From positions 1-56,233 of the forward strand of contig JAMPEY010000020.1 of NCBI GenBank assembly GCA_023664665.1: DNA of 56,233 nucleotides. Direction: 5' to 3'. A program made the position numbers and the translations under genes. The stretch is from Lachnoclostridium sp. GTDB taxonomy: Bacteria; Bacillota; Clostridia; Lachnospirales; Lachnospiraceae. The first letter of the stretch is position 1. The number at the start of each line of letters is the position of its first letter. This document shows, in pieces, positions 24,773-34,480 of this stretch. Under the pieces are notes generated by a model. It did not search any database and had not been told where the DNA came from. It was given only the letters and a program-made list of their open reading frames with translations.

Positions 24773-27700
24773 ATGTATCAACAGACATCTGCAAATCTGA
24801 ATACCGTGGAACGGGAAAAAGCTGTGGAAAAGTTCTGGCGGGAAAATGACATTTTCAAAAAGAGCATAGAACAGAGGAAGGACGGCGAAACCTACACCTT
24901 CTATGACGGGCCGCCCACTGCCAACGGCAAGCCCCACATCGGTCATGTGGAAACCCGTACCATCAAGGACATGATTCCCAGATACCGCACCATGAAGGGC
25001 TGCATGGTTCCCCGTAAGGCGGGATGGGATACTCACGGACTGCCTGTGGAGCTGGAAGTGGAAAAGCTTCTGGGGCTGGACGGCAAGGAGCAGATAGAAG
25101 AATACGGTCTGGACCCTTTCATTACCAAATGTAAGGAAAGCGTTTGGAAATACAAGGGCATGTGGGAGGATTTTTCCAATACCATCGGATTTTGGGCGGA
25201 TATGGACGACCCCTATGTGACCTATGATGATGACTTTATTGAGTCTGAGTGGTGGGCGCTTAAGACCATCTGGGATAAGGGGCTTTTGTATAAGGGCTTT
25301 AAGATTGTGCCTTATTGCCCGCGCTGCGGAACACCCCTGTCCAGCCATGAAGTGGCACAGGGTTATAAGACGGTAAAAGAGCGTTCTGCGGTAGTGCGCT
25401 TTAAGGTAACAGGAGAAGATGCTTATTTTCTGGCATGGACCACAACCCCTTGGACACTGCCTTCCAATGTGGCGCTCTGTGTGAATCCGGAGGAAACCTA
25501 TGTCAAGGCAAAAGCTGCGGACGGCTATACTTATTATATGGCGCAGGCGCTGCTGGATAAAGTGCTGGGAGCTTTGGCAGAGGCGGCTCAGGCTTCCGAA
25601 GCGCAGGCGGCATACGAAGTGCTGGAAACTTATACCGGAAAAGATTTGGAATACAAAGAATATGAGCCGCTCTTTGCCTGCGCGGGAGAAGCTGCGGCAA
25701 AGCAGAATAAAAAAGGACATTATGTCACTTGTGACACATATGTCACAATGACAGACGGTACAGGTATCGTACACATTGCTCCCGCATTTGGTGAGGACGA
25801 TGCTCAGGTGGGAAGAAAGTATGATCTGCCTTTCGTGCAGTTTGTGGACGGCAAGGGCGAGATGACCAAGGAAACCCCCTATGCCGGCAAGTTTGTAAAG
25901 GATGCGGACCCGGATATCTTAAAGGATTTGGATAAGGAAGGCAAGCTGTTCTCCGCGCCTAAATTCGAGCATGATTATCCTTTCTGCTGGCGGTGCGATA
26001 CCCCTCTTCTTTATTATGCGAGAGAATCCTGGTTTATCAAGATGACCGCCGTGAAGGATGATTTGGTCCGCAATAATAAGACCATTAATTGGATTCCCAC
26101 CTCCATCGGTGAGGGGCGTTTTGGAAACTGGCTGGAAAATATTCAGGATTGGGGCGTGTCCCGCAACCGTTATTGGGGTACTCCTTTAAACATCTGGGAG
26201 TGCGAGTGCGGGCATATGCATTCCATTGGAAGCAGGGAAGAATTATATAGCTTAAGCGGCGACGAAAAGGCAAAGACCGTGGAGCTCCACCGCCCTTATA
26301 TTGATGAAATTACGATTCCCTGCCCCAAGTGCGGAAAGCAGATGAAGCGTGTGCCGGAGGTTATTGACTGCTGGTTTGATTCCGGTGCGATGCCTTTTGC
26401 GCAGCATCATTATCCTTTTGAAAATAAGGAATTGTTTGAGGCGCAGTTCCCGGCACAGTTTATTTCCGAGGCTGTGGACCAGACCAGAGGGTGGTTTTAT
26501 TCTCTGCTGGCAGAGTCCACTCTGCTGTTTAACAAGGCTCCCTATGAGAATGTTATTGTAATGGGGCATGTGCAGGATGAAAACGGCCAGAAAATGAGTA
26601 AGACCAAAGGAAATGCAGTGGACCCCTTTGAAGCCTTGGAGGAATTTGGGGCAGATGCCATCCGCTGGTATTTTTATACTTGTTCCGCGCCTTGGCTGCC
26701 CAAGCGTTTTTCCGGGAAATTGGTGCTGGAGGGACAGCATAAATTCTTGGATAAGCTTTGGAACACTTATACCTTCTTTGTGCTGTATGCCAATATTGAC
26801 GATTTCGATGCCACAAAATATAAATTGGAATACGATAAGCTGCCCATTATGGATAAGTGGCTTTTGTCCAAGTTAAATACCGTAGTGGGAGAGGTTGACA
26901 GCAATCTGGATAAGTACCGGATTCCAGAGGCAGGCAAGGCTTTACAGGATTTTGTGGAAGAGATGAGCAACTGGTATGTGAGAAGAAGCCGTGAGCGTTT
27001 CTGGGCAAAGGGTATGGAGCAGGATAAAATCAATGCCTATATGACTCTTTACACTGCGCTTGTGACCATCAGCAAGGCGGCAGCACCCATGATTCCTTTT
27101 ATGACGGAGGACATTTACCAGAGTCTGGTGAGAAGCATTGACAAGAATGCCCCGGAGAGCATTCACCTGTGCGATTTCCCCATAGTGGAGCAGGCTTATA
27201 TTGACAAAAAGCTGGAAGAGGACATGGAAGAGGTTCTGGATGTGGTAGTTATGGGGCGTTCCTGCCGTAACGATGCCGCCATCAAGAACCGCCAGCCCAT
27301 CGGCAAAATGTATATCAAGGCACAGAGCACGGTTCTGGATGTGTTCTATACGGATATCATTAAGGATGAATTAAATGTGAAAGAGGTCATCTTTGCGGAC
27401 GATGTGAGGGAATTTACTTCCTATACCTTTAAGCCTCAGCTTCGCACCGTGGGACCTAAGTATGGCAAGCAGTTGGGCGGCATCCAGAAATATCTTGCCG
27501 CCTTGGACGGAAATGCGGCGATGGACGAATTGAATGCTGCCGGAAAGCTGGCATTTGATGTGGACGGTGCTGCTATAGAGCTGGCAAAGGACGATTTGCT
27601 TATTGATATGGCGCAGAAGGATGGTTATGTGTCTCAGGAGGATAATAAGATGACCGTTGTCCTTGACACTAATCTGACAGAGGAGCTTCTTGAGGAAGGC

Positions 27701-27946
27701 TTTGTATTCGAGTTAATCAGCAAGATTCAGACCATGCGTAAGGATGCCGGATTTGAGGTGATGGACCATATCAAAGTATCCATCAACGGAAACGATAAGC
27801 TGTCCGATATTGCTGCCCGCAATGCGGATGCCATCACAGGAAAGGTTCTGGCACAGGAGCTGACTTCCGGCAAGGATTTTGCGGTGGCAAAGGAATGGGA
27901 TGTGAACGGAGAGAAAGTTGTGATTGCGGTAGAGAGAATTTCATAA
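24773..27946 (+). CDS. ileS: Isoleucyl-tRNA synthetase
   Basis: A 1057-residue class I synthetase charging tRNA-Ile. HIGH is at residues 55-58 (PPTANGKPHIGH) and KMSKT at 607-611. GWDTHGLPVELEVEKLLG, IVPYCPRCGTPLSSHEVAQGYK, AWTTTPWTLPSNVAL and the anticodon-binding region with WYVRRSRERFW are present. The length and the PVELEVEK/SHEVAQGY wording fit the eukaryote-like type 2 enzyme (IleRS2) rather than the 920-residue bacterial type; that type is usually less sensitive to mupirocin. The CPKCGKQMKRV pair may bind zinc. GAGGAGAGGA precedes the ATG. Expression is controlled by the T-box upstream. Confidence 0.97.
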   Translation: MYQQTSANLNTVEREKAVEKFWRENDIFKKSIEQRKDGETYTFYDGPPTANGKPHIGHVETRTIKDMIPRYRTMKGCMVPRKAGWDTHGLPVELEVEKLLGLDGKEQIEEYGLDPFITKCKESVWKYKGMWEDFSNTIGFWADMDDPYVTYDDDFIESEWWALKTIWDKGLLYKGFKIVPYCPRCGTPLSSHEVAQGYKTVKERSAVVRFKVTGEDAYFLAWTTTPWTLPSNVALCVNPEETYVKAKAADGYTYYMAQALLDKVLGALAEAAQASEAQAAYEVLETYTGKDLEYKEYEPLFACAGEAAAKQNKKGHYVTCDTYVTMTDGTGIVHIAPAFGEDDAQVGRKYDLPFVQFVDGKGEMTKETPYAGKFVKDADPDILKDLDKEGKLFSAPKFEHDYPFCWRCDTPLLYYARESWFIKMTAVKDDLVRNNKTINWIPTSIGEGRFGNWLENIQDWGVSRNRYWGTPLNIWECECGHMHSIGSREELYSLSGDEKAKTVELHRPYIDEITIPCPKCGKQMKRVPEVIDCWFDSGAMPFAQHHYPFENKELFEAQFPAQFISEAVDQTRGWFYSLLAESTLLFNKAPYENVIVMGHVQDENGQKMSKTKGNAVDPFEALEEFGADAIRWYFYTCSAPWLPKRFSGKLVLEGQHKFLDKLWNTYTFFVLYANIDDFDATKYKLEYDKLPIMDKWLLSKLNTVVGEVDSNLDKYRIPEAGKALQDFVEEMSNWYVRRSRERFWAKGMEQDKINAYMTLYTALVTISKAAAPMIPFMTEDIYQSLVRSIDKNAPESIHLCDFPIVEQAYIDKKLEEDMEEVLDVVVMGRSCRNDAAIKNRQPIGKMYIKAQSTVLDVFYTDIIKDELNVKEVIFADDVREFTSYTFKPQLRTVGPKYGKQLGGIQKYLAALDGNAAMDELNAAGKLAFDVDGAAIELAKDDLLIDMAQKDGYVSQEDNKMTVVLDTNLTEELLEEGFVFELISKIQTMRKDAGFEVMDHIKVSINGNDKLSDIAARNADAITGKVLAQELTSGKDFAVAKEWDVNGEKVVIAVERIS

Positions 27947-27990
27947 CCGGGAGTAATCTGACGAAAATTTTAACTATAAAGGAGAATGAT

Positions 27991-30126
27991 ATGAATACAA
28001 AAATGAGGTTTTTATCGATAACAATGATGTTGGCGTTTATGGTTGGCATAATGCTGCCATGGACACAGATGAAAGCGCAGGCAGCCGATGTTTCCGGTTC
28101 GGTTAAAACCGAGCTTACAATAACGGATGAAACTCTTTATCAGCAACTAAAAGCATCTTTAACAACAACTTCCATCACCGATAACTCCGGTGTGGATGCG
28201 GAATGTGATGACACTGCCCAAACAATTAAGTTAAATATAGGCAAAGTTACCCATATTAAGGTTAATTTGAAGGATGTGAGCATGTCGGACAATGCAAAGA
28301 CCGTTCTGCAGACTTTGCTTATGGACTGTGTGAAACTGAAAAATCTCTCTTTGTTAAATGTTGATTTACAAGGGGTAGATCTTTCCGGTCTCAATAATAG
28401 AGCCTCTTTAGAGGTGCTGAAATTGTATCATTGCGGACTCACAGAGATTCCGGATATCACGCTGCCCAATTTGGAAGGATTGTATCTGTCAAACAATGAC
28501 TTATCCGGCGCCGGCGCCTGCAGGAATATTGACACTGCTCATTTTGCGAACCTAAAGGCATTGGTGATGGATACCTGTGGGATAAACGATCTGTCCTTTC
28601 TCGGGGGGGTACAGCTTGCGCAGTTGAAAACGCTGGATTTATCACAAAACAAACTTACTGATGAAGATTTGGATCAATTGATTGCTGCAAAAGACGGTCT
28701 GCCGGAATTAACAACACTTCGTCTGGGTGGCCGGTCCCGCAATGAGAATGATACAACATATCTCGTCACACAGGCAGATAGCACAAATAAATTGAAAGAG
28801 GTAAATAAACTGGCATCTTTGCTCACGGTTTTTCCTAATTTAACGAATTTGGATTTAACTACTTTGGGCATTACTTCCCTGAGAGATTTTGCCGATGTAG
28901 GGGTAGGGGATGATGTGGATATTGATTTTACGGGAAATAAGATTAGTGATTTTGCGGGCCTTGAAGGTAATAGAAAGATTATCATAGCAATGCAGCGAAT
29001 TTCTCTCTCAGGCAATTTTGCTCCGGGGTATGAATGTGAACTTCCGGAACTGGTAAAAAAAGTATTGGATGCCAATGACCCTTTGTATGGAAACGAAAAG
29101 ATTGCATACGAGAATTGCAGTTTGTCTGCAGACGGAACAAAACTGGTCGTTCATCCCAATGTGGGTGGTGCATCTATGCAAGTGACCGGCGGAAGACTCG
29201 GAAATATCGGAATCGGTTCCAAAATTACTTTTCAATTGAAAAAGGTTCCGAAATATGATATTCCCCAAGACATAACCGCCGAGGAGGGGAAGACTCTTGC
29301 AGATATTGCATTGCCGGAAGGTTTTGCATGGAAGGATGACACTCTGGCTGTCGGAGAGGTGGGAACCAAAAACTTTAAGGCTGTCTATACGCCTGCGGAT
29401 TTAGATGCTTATATCGTTTTGGATAATATTGATATACCGGTGATGGTTACAGCGCCGGAAAAATTATTGCCCAATTATACTATTCCGCAGGATTTAACCG
29501 CCACTGAGGGAGATACCCTTGAGAGTGTTGCGCTGCCGGAGGGATTTAGCTGGAAGAATGCGGCTCAAGATGTGGGAGCGGCGGGAATCCATATCTTTAA
29601 GGCTTCTTATACCCCTGAAGATACAGATAAGTATCAGATTGTAGAGATTGATCTACAGGTGACGGTCAAGGAAAAATCACAACCGCAGAAGCAGAAGCCT
29701 GTCTTTACTATTCCTACGGGTCTGACTGCCGTGGAAGGAAATACCCTTGCGGACATTGCGTTGCCGGGGGGCTTTAGCTGGGAAGATGCCGCGCAGGATG
29801 TCGGGACGGCAGGCGAGCATACATTTATGGCTGTCTACACACCCGATGATACAGAGAAGTATATTGTTGTGGAAAATATTGCTGTGCCTGTGACGGTCAA
29901 GGCGAAGGAAACAAATGCGGAACCTGTAGTGACTCCCGCAGAGGGCGATGATGACAGCGATACAGATGCCAATATGGAGGAGGCTCCTAAGGCGGTTACT
30001 GTTACATCGGCAAAGACTTCCGATACATCACCGATTCTTCCTGCTGTTATACTGTTAGTTTTCGGTGCGGCTGTATGCGGTACGGTGTCGGGCGTTGTAA
30101 TATATAAAAAGAGAAAGACAATGTAA
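27991..30126 (+). CDS. Leucine-rich-repeat surface protein with Ig-like repeats and cell-wall anchor
   Basis: A 711-residue secreted protein. The signal peptide ends at about residue 32 (KAQAAD). Roughly residues 80-330 are leucine-rich repeats (LEVLKLYHCGLTEIP, LPNLEGLYLSNNDLSG, LKTLDLSQNKLTDEDL). Three tandem repeats of about 70 residues follow, each with TIPQDLTA-EG-TL, ALPEGFSWK and YTP-DTDKY, as in MBG/Ig-like surface modules. The end has KTSDTSPILP, a hydrophobic span and YKKRKTM, i.e. a sorting signal in which the usual KTGD is KTSD. The adjacent class B sortase is the likely anchoring enzyme. AAAGGAG precedes the ATG. An adhesion or host-contact role is inferred. Confidence 0.85.
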   Translation: MNTKMRFLSITMMLAFMVGIMLPWTQMKAQAADVSGSVKTELTITDETLYQQLKASLTTTSITDNSGVDAECDDTAQTIKLNIGKVTHIKVNLKDVSMSDNAKTVLQTLLMDCVKLKNLSLLNVDLQGVDLSGLNNRASLEVLKLYHCGLTEIPDITLPNLEGLYLSNNDLSGAGACRNIDTAHFANLKALVMDTCGINDLSFLGGVQLAQLKTLDLSQNKLTDEDLDQLIAAKDGLPELTTLRLGGRSRNENDTTYLVTQADSTNKLKEVNKLASLLTVFPNLTNLDLTTLGITSLRDFADVGVGDDVDIDFTGNKISDFAGLEGNRKIIIAMQRISLSGNFAPGYECELPELVKKVLDANDPLYGNEKIAYENCSLSADGTKLVVHPNVGGASMQVTGGRLGNIGIGSKITFQLKKVPKYDIPQDITAEEGKTLADIALPEGFAWKDDTLAVGEVGTKNFKAVYTPADLDAYIVLDNIDIPVMVTAPEKLLPNYTIPQDLTATEGDTLESVALPEGFSWKNAAQDVGAAGIHIFKASYTPEDTDKYQIVEIDLQVTVKEKSQPQKQKPVFTIPTGLTAVEGNTLADIALPGGFSWEDAAQDVGTAGEHTFMAVYTPDDTEKYIVVENIAVPVTVKAKETNAEPVVTPAEGDDDSDTDANMEEAPKAVTVTSAKTSDTSPILPAVILLVFGAAVCGTVSGVVIYKKRKTM

Positions 30127-30145
30127 AAACGCAGATATAGGAATG

Positions 30146-30173
30146 GGAGGATATCATAGGTATCCTCCTTTTT
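30146..30173 (+). terminator. Terminator between surface protein and sortase
   Basis: An 8-bp stem GGAGGATA (30146-30153) with TATCCTCC (30161-30168), then TTTTT. It would reduce sortase transcription relative to its substrate. Confidence 0.75.
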
Positions 30174-30203
30174 CCTGTAAATATAAGAAGAAGGTAAGCG
30201 TCA

Positions 30204-31070
30204 ATGAAAAAAATCAGAAAACCGGAAATATCCGAAGGGAGAAAAAATACAGGTTTTTTCGTGGTGGCAGGCATAGGGGGAGCGGTAATGGTTTTGACAG
30301 CGGTTGTTATATTGCTGTCAATTTATCTGGATTATAAAGGAGCCGAAGATACTTATGCCCATTTGCAAGAAAAGTATGTAGTCATAAAAAAGGTAGAGAT
30401 TCCGGCCGACCGGGGGGCGGACCGGACACAAAGTCAAAGCCGGTCTCCGCAGGAGATTCCGAATCAAAACCGGAATCAGAATCCTGATTGGTGGTATGAG
30501 GATGTCAGTATTGATTTTACCAGACTGCAGGAAGAGAATCCGGAAATCATAGGATGGATTCTTTTTGACAATATAGAAGGATTAAGCTATCCGATTTTGT
30601 ATTCGGGAGATAATGAGAAATACTTAAGAACTGATATTTACGGAAAATCCACAACGGCGGGCTGTATTTTTATGGAAGGGGCGTGTACGCCGGATTTTGA
30701 AGATTGTCATACTATTTTATACGGGCATAATATGAGAAATTCCAGCATGTTTGGTACGCTTAAACAGTTTAAAACAAAAAATTTTTATGATGATCACCAA
30801 TACTTTACCATATATACCAAAGACGGCGCATGCCGTTATCGGGTGTTTTCTTTTTATGATGTTGAGGAGAACGATTCTGTTTACAGCGTCAGTTTTGCCC
30901 CCAATGAAGAATTTCAACAATTTGTGGATAAAATGGCGGAGAAGTCCTATCAAAATACAGGCATCACTGTGTCAAAGGAAGACAAGGTGATGACGCTCTC
31001 AACCTGTTCCGTAGAGGGGATTCGGTTCGTGGTACATGCGCTCCGGATAGACAAACACCCTTATAAGTGA
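30204..31070 (+). CDS. Class B sortase
   Basis: A 288-residue membrane-anchored transpeptidase that cleaves a sorting signal and joins the surface protein to peptidoglycan. One N-terminal span lies near residues 14-40 (FFVVAGIGGAVMVLTAVVILLS). The catalytic domain has the His in LYGHNMRNSSMFGTLKQF, the Cys in MTLSTCSVEGIRF and the Arg five residues after it. The extra helix region typical of SrtB, QYFTIYTKDGACRYRVFSFYDVE, is present. Its gene directly follows that of the probable substrate on the same strand, separated by a terminator hairpin. Confidence 0.92.
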   Translation: MKKIRKPEISEGRKNTGFFVVAGIGGAVMVLTAVVILLSIYLDYKGAEDTYAHLQEKYVVIKKVEIPADRGADRTQSQSRSPQEIPNQNRNQNPDWWYEDVSIDFTRLQEENPEIIGWILFDNIEGLSYPILYSGDNEKYLRTDIYGKSTTAGCIFMEGACTPDFEDCHTILYGHNMRNSSMFGTLKQFKTKNFYDDHQYFTIYTKDGACRYRVFSFYDVEENDSVYSVSFAPNEEFQQFVDKMAEKSYQNTGITVSKEDKVMTLSTCSVEGIRFVVHALRIDKHPYK

Positions 31071-31092
31071 ATATACTTATGTCAGCTTTTGG

Positions 31093-31121
31093 TTTACAGA
31101 AAAGGCAATCTTTGGTATAAT
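31093..31121 (+). promoter_or_regulatory. Promoter of glgP
   Basis: TTTACA (31093-31098), 17 nt, TATAAT (31116-31121), about 45 nt upstream of the start codon. Confidence 0.75.
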
Positions 31122-31164
31122 AAATGAGTAAGTTTCGACAGGAAGGAACGAAAGGAGAAGTATC

Positions 31165-33741
31165 GTGAAAAACATTATGAACGCAATCAATAGCACAAAC
31201 AATACCGGAGTAACAGGCAAGACAGGCAAAACAGGCGGTGACAGCAGTGCAAAGGCAGCCGGAGCAGTGAGCGGCAAAGTTAAATTTGATAAAGAGCTTT
31301 TTAAAAGAAGCGTCCAATATAATATCAAGACATTGTACCGCAGAACATTGGAGGAGGCTACGCCCCAGCAGATTTTTCAGGCGGTGTCCTATGCTATTAA
31401 AGATCAGATTGTAGAGAATTGGATGAATACACAGAAGGAATACGAAAAGAGGGATTCCAAAACCGTGTATTATATGTCCATGGAGTTTTTGATGGGCAGG
31501 GCTTTGGGCAACAACCTGATTAATATGCAGGCATATAAGGATGTGAAAGATGCCATGGAGGAGCTGGGTTTAAACTTAAACATGGTGGAGGATCAGGAAC
31601 CGGATGCGGCTCTGGGCAACGGAGGTCTGGGTCGTCTTGCGGCCTGCTTTATGGATTCGCTGGCAACTCTGGGTTATCCCGCATATGGCTGCGGTATCCG
31701 TTATCGTTACGGTATGTTCAAACAGCAGATTCGCGACGGATATCAGATTGAGGTTCCGGACAATTGGCTGATTGACGGCAATCCCTTTGAGCTGCGCAGA
31801 CCCGAGTATGCAAAAATCGTGAAATTCGGCGGTTATGTAAGCGTACATACCGATGAGAACGGCAGAAATATCTTTTCTCAGGAGGGTTATCAGTCCGTGA
31901 GGGCTATTCCCTTTGATTTCCCCATTGTGGGTTATGGCAACGGCATTGTAAATACCCTGCGTATCTGGGATGCGGAATCCGTAGAGTGCTTCCAGCTGGA
32001 TTCTTTTGACAAGGGTGATTATCATAAGGCTGTGGAGCAGGAGAACCTTGCGAGAAATATCGTGGAAGTGCTTTATCCCAACGATAACCACTATGCGGGT
32101 AAGGAGCTGCGCTTAAAGCAGCAGTATTTCTTCGTTTCGGCATCCGTTCAGGAGGCTGTGGAGAAATATATGAGAAAGCACAAGGATATCCGTAAACTGC
32201 ATGAGAAGGTAACTTTCCAGTTAAACGATACCCATCCTACCGTGGCGATTGCAGAGCTGATGCGTGTGCTGATGGATGATTATTATCTCACATGGGAGGA
32301 AGCATGGGAAGTTACCACAAAGACCTGTGCTTACACCAACCACACCATCATGGCGGAAGCCTTGGAGAAATGGCCGATTGAGCTGTTTTCCAGACTACTT
32401 CCCAGAGTTTACCAGATTGTGGAAGAAATCAACCGTCGGTTTATTATTGAAATAGAAAACAAATACAGAGATGTGCCCGGCGTGGATGTGCAGGACAAAA
32501 TCCGCAAGATGGCAATTATCTATGACGGTCAGGTAAAGATGGCAAATATGGCAATCGTGGCAGGCTATTCCGTAAACGGTGTGGCTCGTCTCCACACCGA
32601 GATTTTGAAGAAGCAGGAGCTTAAGGACTTCTATGAAATGTATCCCGAGCGCTTCAACAACAAGACCAACGGCATTACCCAGAGACGCTTTTTGCTGCAT
32701 GGCAATCCCCTTCTGGCGGATTGGGTGACTGCCCACATCGGTGACGATTGGATTACCGATTTGCCCCAGATCAGCAGACTCAAGGTGTATGCTTCGGATG
32801 AGAAAGCGCAGCAGGAGTTTATGAACATCAAGTATCAGAACAAGGTGCGCCTTGCAAAATACATTATGGAGCACAATGGCATTGAGGTAAATCCCCGCTC
32901 TATTTTTGATGTACAGGTGAAGCGGCTCCATGAGTATAAGAGGCAGTTGTTAAACATTCTGCATGTAATGTATCTTTATAATGAATTAAAGGAGCATCCG
33001 GAAAAAGACTTTTTCCCGAGAACCTTTATTTTCGGAGCAAAGGCAGCAGCGGGTTATCACAATGCGAAGCTGACCATTAAGCTCATTAATTCCGTGGCGG
33101 ATGTGATTAACAATGACGATTCCATAGACGGCAAGATTAAAGTAGTATTTATTGAAAATTACAATGTGTCCAATGCGGAAATTATTTTCGCGGCAGCGGA
33201 TGTGTCCGAGCAGATTTCCACCGCAAGCAAAGAGGCTTCCGGCACCGGCAACATGAAGTTTATGTTAAACGGCGCCCTTACTCTTGGCACTATGGACGGC
33301 GCAAATGTGGAAATCGTAGAAGAGGTGGGGGAGAAAAATGCCTTTATTTTCGGGTTGAGCTCCGACGAGGTTATTCGTTATGAGAATCAGGGCGGTTACA
33401 ATCCCATGGAAATCTTTAACGAAGATCAGGATATCCGCAAGGTGTTGATGCAGCTTATCAATGGATTCTATTCACCCAATGACCCTGAGCTGTTCCGCAC
33501 ATTATATAATTCCCTGCTGAACACGCAGTCTTCCGCAAAGGCTGACACCTACTTTATCTTAAAGGACTTCAAGTCCTATGCGGAGGCGCAGAGAAAGGTG
33601 GAGGAAGCCTACAAAAATGAAGCGGGCTGGGCTGAGAGCGCAATCTTAAATGTGGCATGCTCCGGCAAGTTTACTTCCGACAGAACTATTCAGGAATATG
33701 TGGATGAAATCTGGCATCTGGATAAGGTGGTGCTGAAATAA
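31165..33741 (+). CDS. glgP: Glycogen/starch alpha-glucan phosphorylase
   Basis: An 858-residue PLP enzyme that releases glucose-1-phosphate from alpha-1,4-glucans. The PLP lysine is K698 in EASGTGNMKFMLNGALTLGTMDGAN. NGGLGRLAACFMDSLA, TFQLNDTHPTVAI and DVQVKRLHEYKRQLLN are further family marks. The first 35 residues are Asn/Thr/Gly-rich (NTGVTGKTGKTGG) and are not part of the family fold. The GTG at 31165 with AAAGGAG about 7 nt upstream is taken as the start; ATG at 31177 is possible. It is not in a glg operon here, so it may serve general glucan breakdown. Confidence 0.95.
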   Translation: MKNIMNAINSTNNTGVTGKTGKTGGDSSAKAAGAVSGKVKFDKELFKRSVQYNIKTLYRRTLEEATPQQIFQAVSYAIKDQIVENWMNTQKEYEKRDSKTVYYMSMEFLMGRALGNNLINMQAYKDVKDAMEELGLNLNMVEDQEPDAALGNGGLGRLAACFMDSLATLGYPAYGCGIRYRYGMFKQQIRDGYQIEVPDNWLIDGNPFELRRPEYAKIVKFGGYVSVHTDENGRNIFSQEGYQSVRAIPFDFPIVGYGNGIVNTLRIWDAESVECFQLDSFDKGDYHKAVEQENLARNIVEVLYPNDNHYAGKELRLKQQYFFVSASVQEAVEKYMRKHKDIRKLHEKVTFQLNDTHPTVAIAELMRVLMDDYYLTWEEAWEVTTKTCAYTNHTIMAEALEKWPIELFSRLLPRVYQIVEEINRRFIIEIENKYRDVPGVDVQDKIRKMAIIYDGQVKMANMAIVAGYSVNGVARLHTEILKKQELKDFYEMYPERFNNKTNGITQRRFLLHGNPLLADWVTAHIGDDWITDLPQISRLKVYASDEKAQQEFMNIKYQNKVRLAKYIMEHNGIEVNPRSIFDVQVKRLHEYKRQLLNILHVMYLYNELKEHPEKDFFPRTFIFGAKAAAGYHNAKLTIKLINSVADVINNDDSIDGKIKVVFIENYNVSNAEIIFAAADVSEQISTASKEASGTGNMKFMLNGALTLGTMDGANVEIVEEVGEKNAFIFGLSSDEVIRYENQGGYNPMEIFNEDQDIRKVLMQLINGFYSPNDPELFRTLYNSLLNTQSSAKADTYFILKDFKSYAEAQRKVEEAYKNEAGWAESAILNVACSGKFTSDRTIQEYVDEIWHLDKVVLK

Positions 33742-33747
33742 GCGATT

Positions 33748-33780
33748 GCCCTGAATAGATAATTGCTCTTTGGTCAGGGC
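33748..33780 (+). terminator. Weak stem-loop after glgP
   Basis: GCCCTGA (33748-33754) pairs with TCAGGGC (33774-33780). There is no U run, so its role as a terminator is doubtful. Confidence 0.35.
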
Positions 33781-33811
33781 GAATAGTAGGAAAGCGGGAG
33801 TATCGCGTTTT

Positions 33812-34474
33812 ATGAATGAAAGCAGTTACGAGGAATATAAAAGGAATGTTGCCCGTGACCAAAAGAAAAAAGAGGGTTTTCACCGGGGCAGCATACTTCT
33901 TGTTCTCAGCATATTTTTTGTATTATATCTTTTGTGGATTCTGCCGTTTCGCGCCGATGATGCGAAAGAAGTACGGGGAGATGAAATAGAAGCCGGAAAA
34001 GAGTATTATCCCTTAAAAGTATATTATATAGAAAACTTACGGATTTTGCGCGCAAATACGGATGATGAGATTTACTGTATTGCAAAATTTGCGGACTGCG
34101 ACGGGAAGGAATGGTTTCTTTCTTTCAGTCCCGGCAGCAATGAGCGTCTGGCGGAGCAAATCAAATCAGCGGAGCGTTTCTCGCAGGAACCTGACCTGAC
34201 GGTGAGCGGGTATTTTCAAATGCAGTATTTTGAGGATCTTCCTTTTAAAGTGGATTCTTTCTATTCCGTATACGGAAGAAAATATGCGGATGCCGAAGGG
34301 GGAAATATGCTGGAAATGAACGCGAAGTACCTGTGTGATAAAAGCGGCAATTATACATTGGAGGCGCTTTTACATCCCGGCATTCCGCTGTTAACATTTG
34401 TGGTTGCCATGTTCAGCATATTATTCGGCGGATATTCATTCCTTAAGAACCGTTCACATAGGAAAGGAGTATGA
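33812..34474 (+). CDS. Unknown two-span membrane protein
   Basis: A 220-residue protein not recognised. A basic, charged start (NESSYEEYKRNVARDQKKKE) is followed by a span (SILLVLSIFFVLYLLWILPF, about residues 28-48), an extracytoplasmic domain of about 130 residues with YYPLKVYYIENLRIL and CIAKFADCDGKEWFLSFSPG, and a second span near residues 190-210 before a short basic tail. That domain resembles the DUF6709-like membrane proteins of Lachnospiraceae, but I cannot confirm it. GGGAG lies 11 nt before the ATG. It ends 6 nt before the next gene and is probably cotranscribed with it. Confidence 0.6.
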   Translation: MNESSYEEYKRNVARDQKKKEGFHRGSILLVLSIFFVLYLLWILPFRADDAKEVRGDEIEAGKEYYPLKVYYIENLRILRANTDDEIYCIAKFADCDGKEWFLSFSPGSNERLAEQIKSAERFSQEPDLTVSGYFQMQYFEDLPFKVDSFYSVYGRKYADAEGGNMLEMNAKYLCDKSGNYTLEALLHPGIPLLTFVVAMFSILFGGYSFLKNRSHRKGV

Positions 34475-34480
34475 AATCAC

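Noticed and set aside
24749..25774. 341-codon antisense frame over ileS
   Set aside because: A shadow of the synthetase gene; the composition is that of a reverse strand.
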